Below, piece by piece: positions 29,445 through 32,174 of a stretch of DNA of 32,174 bases. The stretch lies in IMG/VR virus record IMGVR_UViG_3300023297_001688, positions 1 through 32,174 of that record; one strand, given 5' to 3'. The notes under the pieces were generated by a model. It worked only from the letters and a program-made list of their open reading frames with translations. It ran no database searches and had not been told where the DNA came from. A program made the translations under genes and the position numbers. This DNA is from a virus. How positions within the stretch are numbered: position 1 is the stretch's first letter; every line of letters starts with the position of its first letter.

Positions 29445-31808
29445 TTATGCTCCTTGTCCTGCTAATTGTTTTATACTTAATGCCTGTCTAGTAACTGTTT
29501 TTGCAAGTGCGTTTGTTTTGCTTGTAAGGTTTTTAACTACGCTAATAACTTGACTGAGCACACTTGTTTGCGCGCTACTTAAACTATTTGCCTTAGCCGC
29601 ATAACTGGCTATACCCTTTGCCAACTCATCTATGCCAATCTTGCCGTCTTTATAGTTTTGTATTAAATCACCCAGCATACCCTCTGTTGCTGTTTTTAAA
29701 CTATCTAATGCTTGATTTTGTGCTTTAGCCTCTTCTACTGTTTTATCAAACTTTTCTGCCGACATTCCTGCTGGCTGTTCTTTTGTAAATACTGTTTCTT
29801 TTCCCAACATTCTTACTCTACCCGTTTCTACTGGTATCTTTGTCCTTGCTTTTTGTAAAACATCATATATTTTCTTTCTTTCTTCTAGTATTACGTTTAT
29901 ATCTTTTTCTTTACTGACTTGCTTGTCAACTGTTCCCAATCCTTCTTTACCAAGTCTATTTATATCTGCTTTGAATTTTTTAATCCATTCACTAATTCCG
30001 CCACCCTTAGTACCTTCATCAACCCCTAAATATGTTTTTCTTAAAAAATCAGATACAGGAGTTTGTGCTTTGCCACCATAAATACTTTCAGCTAATTTGT
30101 CGCCTTCTTCTGTATATCCCTTAAAATATGCCTTCGCTGCTTCCAATCCTTCTTTATAATATTTTTCTCTCGATGTACCTTGATGCTTTTTCAATTCCTC
30201 TTCCCATCTTTTAATTGCTTTTCTATAATCCTCAGCCATTTCATATTTCTGCTTCATTATGCCGATTTTTCCCCAGTCCTTTATCTTCTGAATAGCCTCA
30301 AAAGCGATAAGCACAGCAGCTAATGCCGATAACCATTTATTAGTTGCTAATGTTAAAAGCCCAATACCTAATCCAACCCATTTAACATATTTTAATATAT
30401 CTTGAAATGCTATTTTTATTCCTTCAAATGGAGAATTCGTCTCAAGCCATTTCCTAAAACCAATAAACTTTATTTTCCATTTCTCTAAATTAGCCTGAAC
30501 TTCTTTTGGTGTTTCACCAAAAACCTTTTTAATCCATCCCAATATATTAAGATGTTTAGTCATGCTTCCCATTATATCCCCAAACATATCTTGAAATGCC
30601 TTTACAATTCCCGACTTATCTACATAATCCTTAACAGCTTTTATCTGCTTCTGGAATTTAGTAGCAAACGCCTTTAATGCTGGCGCAAAAACATCACCCA
30701 ATCTACTCGCCATAATCTTTACAGCTTCCCAAATACTCGCAAAAGCAGAGGTTAATCCCTTAGCTCTGTTTTTGTATTCATCCATCAAACTACCGCCTTC
30801 TTTCCATTGATCATTGGCGATTTTTATATTATCTGATAGTAATTTAGTGTTTTCACTCATGGCTACAAGTGCAGGAGCTACCCTTACTCCACTAAGCTGT
30901 AATTCCTTTAACGCTGCCATTCTCTTAAATTTATCCAACTTACCAAGTCCTTCAATAAATTTCTTTATTGCTTCCATCGGCTTTTCTTTAACCAACTTTG
31001 CATATCTAGTAAATTCTATTCCACTTACATGAGCAAATCCTTTCGTATCTAATAATGCCTGATTAAGCATTCTTGTGATTGCAGAAGCTCCTACTTGTGT
31101 TTCTACACCCACATCAATCATTGTTGCTGCAAATCCCATCATTTCAGGGATAGTCAATCCAAATGACTTACCCATTGAACCTGCTCTTTTCGTTATCTCT
31201 CCAATTTGTGTAGCAAAAGCAGTTGTTCTATTAGATAATTCATTCATTACATCACCTAACATTTCTGATTTAGAAATAGGCAAATCCATTACTTTTGCAA
31301 TTTTAGCCAAATCCAATGCCGCTTCTTCTGCTGTATATTTTGTAGCAATAGCCATCATTTCTACCGCCTTTGAAAAAATCCCTATATTCTTTGCTCCAGT
31401 AATACCCAACTGCCCTGCAATTGCAGAAGCATTTAAAAGCCCTTCCATTGTCATTCCTCGAGTAGTTAATACAAGGTCTTCTAAACTCTTTCGCAACTTT
31501 TGTATTTCCTCATTAGACATTCCTGTTGTTTTTTGCACATCAAGCAATCCGCTTTCCAACTTAGCAAATTGCCGAATAGAACCCACTACCATTGCTGTTA
31601 ATGCTGCCACACTTACCAATGCTGCCCATTTTGCCTTGCGGGCAATAGATGACATAGCTGTACCAAATTTCTTTGATAACTGCTTAAACCCACCTGCAAC
31701 CCTACCAACCTGTGATTTAAACTTATTTAAACGCCCCTTGATTGCAGCAAAAGTCTTTGCGCTTTGATCCTTTGCCTTAATAACCAATTGTAATTCAGCG
31801 GCAGTCAT
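29445..31808 (-). CDS. Tail tape measure protein (TP901 type)
   Basis: 787 residues. The N-terminal ~80 residues are helical and basic, with a hydrophobic segment ALVSVAALTAMVVGSI (about 62-77). The TP901 core spans about 78-400 (FAKLESGLLDVQKTTGMSNEEI, SAIAGQLGITG, MMGFAATMIDVGVETQVGASAI, QLSGVRVAPALVAMSENT). A second hydrophobic region lies near 470-500. By the usual ~0.15 nm per residue, a tail of about 118 nm is predicted. It starts in ATGA overlap with the frameshift extension of the chaperone gene, which is the expected order. Confidence 0.9.
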   Translation of the reverse strand: MTAAELQLVIKAKDQSAKTFAAIKGRLNKFKSQVGRVAGGFKQLSKKFGTAMSSIARKAKWAALVSVAALTAMVVGSIRQFAKLESGLLDVQKTTGMSNEEIQKLRKSLEDLVLTTRGMTMEGLLNASAIAGQLGITGAKNIGIFSKAVEMMAIATKYTAEEAALDLAKIAKVMDLPISKSEMLGDVMNELSNRTTAFATQIGEITKRAGSMGKSFGLTIPEMMGFAATMIDVGVETQVGASAITRMLNQALLDTKGFAHVSGIEFTRYAKLVKEKPMEAIKKFIEGLGKLDKFKRMAALKELQLSGVRVAPALVAMSENTKLLSDNIKIANDQWKEGGSLMDEYKNRAKGLTSAFASIWEAVKIMASRLGDVFAPALKAFATKFQKQIKAVKDYVDKSGIVKAFQDMFGDIMGSMTKHLNILGWIKKVFGETPKEVQANLEKWKIKFIGFRKWLETNSPFEGIKIAFQDILKYVKWVGLGIGLLTLATNKWLSALAAVLIAFEAIQKIKDWGKIGIMKQKYEMAEDYRKAIKRWEEELKKHQGTSREKYYKEGLEAAKAYFKGYTEEGDKLAESIYGGKAQTPVSDFLRKTYLGVDEGTKGGGISEWIKKFKADINRLGKEGLGTVDKQVSKEKDINVILEERKKIYDVLQKARTKIPVETGRVRMLGKETVFTKEQPAGMSAEKFDKTVEEAKAQNQALDSLKTATEGMLGDLIQNYKDGKIGIDELAKGIASYAAKANSLSSAQTSVLSQVISVVKNLTSKTNALAKTVTRQALSIKQLAGQGA

Positions 31809-32174
31809 CTCTCTTCTCCAATAATCATCTGCATTAACTCTATATTTCTATTCGGCTCGCTTAATACCTCACTTGGCAACTTGTGTAGTTCTTTGCATAT
31901 TCTCCAAACATTCATATCTGATACAATCTCCTCATCAAACTTTGTCAGTCCTCTCGCTCCCTGATGTATCTTTCTTATGCTGGCAAGTCTTTTTTTTTGC
32001 TTTCAATCGCCTCCAGCTTGTCTATTTCCTCACAAAGTTTGTTCCTTGCTGACTTCGTTAGCTTTCTTATACTACCTGCTGTTATAGGCTCTTTCTCGCC
32101 CCATCCACAACCCTCTTTAGTCAATGCAAGTAGTAATTTCTCAGCTCTCATCTTTGCCGAACTCAATACAAACT
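31805..32174 (-). CDS. Tail assembly chaperone, -1 frameshift (GT-like) product
   Basis: The upstream frame reads AGC then nine A (31998-31990). A -1 slip on A AAA AAA would continue in an open frame for 61 codons to the TGA at 31805, which overlaps the tape measure ATG. The extension contains KFDEEIVSDMNVWRICKELH and a PSEV segment, like the C-terminal extension of lambda gpGT. The gene enters from beyond the right edge, so the N terminus is incomplete. Together with the short product below, it fits the conserved two-product tail chaperone. Confidence 0.75.
31975..32174 (-). CDS. Tail assembly chaperone, short (gpG-like) product, partial
   Basis: The zero-frame product ends at 31975, just after the slippery run (KKKDLPA at its C terminus). 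The frame is open to the right edge of the window, so a start at TTG 32166 or ATG 32151 is possible but the true start is probably outside. The visible part is helical and charged. Short and long forms in a fixed ratio assist tape-measure loading in siphoviruses. Confidence 0.7.
   Translation of the reverse strand, partial: FVLSSAKMRAEKLLLALTKEGCGWGEKEPITAGSIRKLTKSARNKLCEEIDKLEAIESKKKDLPA
31990..31998 (-). other. A9 slippery sequence, -1 frameshift
   Basis: Nine A on the minus strand (T9 on plus). The 0 frame is AGC AAA AAA AAA GAC. A shift of -1 yields AGA CTT GCC and stays open to the tape measure gene. Confidence 0.7.

Noticed and set aside
31075-31767. 230-codon plus-strand open frame
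   Set aside because: It lies wholly opposite the tape measure gene and has no ribosome binding site. Its hydrophobic composition is what the antisense of a helical Ala/Lys-rich gene gives.

Overview
The window reads as a contiguous piece of a tailed-phage (siphovirus-like) genome or prophage. Every gene I accept lies on the minus strand, so transcription runs right to left. The DNA is AT-rich, most genes have AGGAG-type ribosome binding sites, and many neighbours overlap by ATGA. A lipoprotein signal, a KpsC/KpsS-like capsule enzyme and Sec signals suggest a Gram-negative-type host. Discoidin, LamG and NHL modules in the tail genes fit phages of uncultivated groundwater or sediment bacteria. 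The exact host is a guess. I see no integrase, repressor, tRNA, CRISPR array, reverse transcriptase or plus-strand gene.

Right part (32174 to 17511), structural module in transcription order: a tail-assembly chaperone with a probable -1 frameshift on an A9 run, the tape measure protein, small tail proteins, a large fibre, a discoidin protein, a lipoprotein, a further tail protein, a discoidin/LamG protein, a large tail or baseplate protein, and an NHL beta-propeller. The fibre, the discoidin protein and the lipoprotein all carry N-terminal export signals, which is odd for virion parts.

Middle (17510 to 11887), early or replication module. A consensus-like sigma70 promoter (TTGACA, 17 bp, TAAAAT) drives a leader with two interleaved 11-bp stems, a candidate pseudoknot, attenuator or switch. 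It is followed by a chain of very small genes (mostly one- or two-helix membrane proteins), an ASCH-like protein, a MazG-like pyrophosphohydrolase, DNA-binding proteins, and a lambda-O-like replication protein. That protein's gene carries three palindromic iterons next to an AT-rich stretch, a probable origin. A VRR-NUC nuclease, a zinc ribbon and a permuted papain-like enzyme follow.

Left part (11883 to 1145) is the unusual region: about 11 kb of tightly coupled genes with five glycosyltransferase domains, an MptE-like domain, six class I methyltransferase domains (three in one 600-residue protein), two radical SAM enzymes, one DNA methyltransferase and the C-terminal remnant of an MT-A70 methyltransferase. 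It looks like a phage-borne machine for building or decorating a methylated glycan on the host surface, on the virion or on DNA. The sequence does not decide which. A second, shortened ASCH-like gene and two small genes follow. The left edge holds a GGGTCCTTCC ... GCGGGTC motif that may mark the cos region before the terminase genes, consistent with a lambda-like order closing into a circle.
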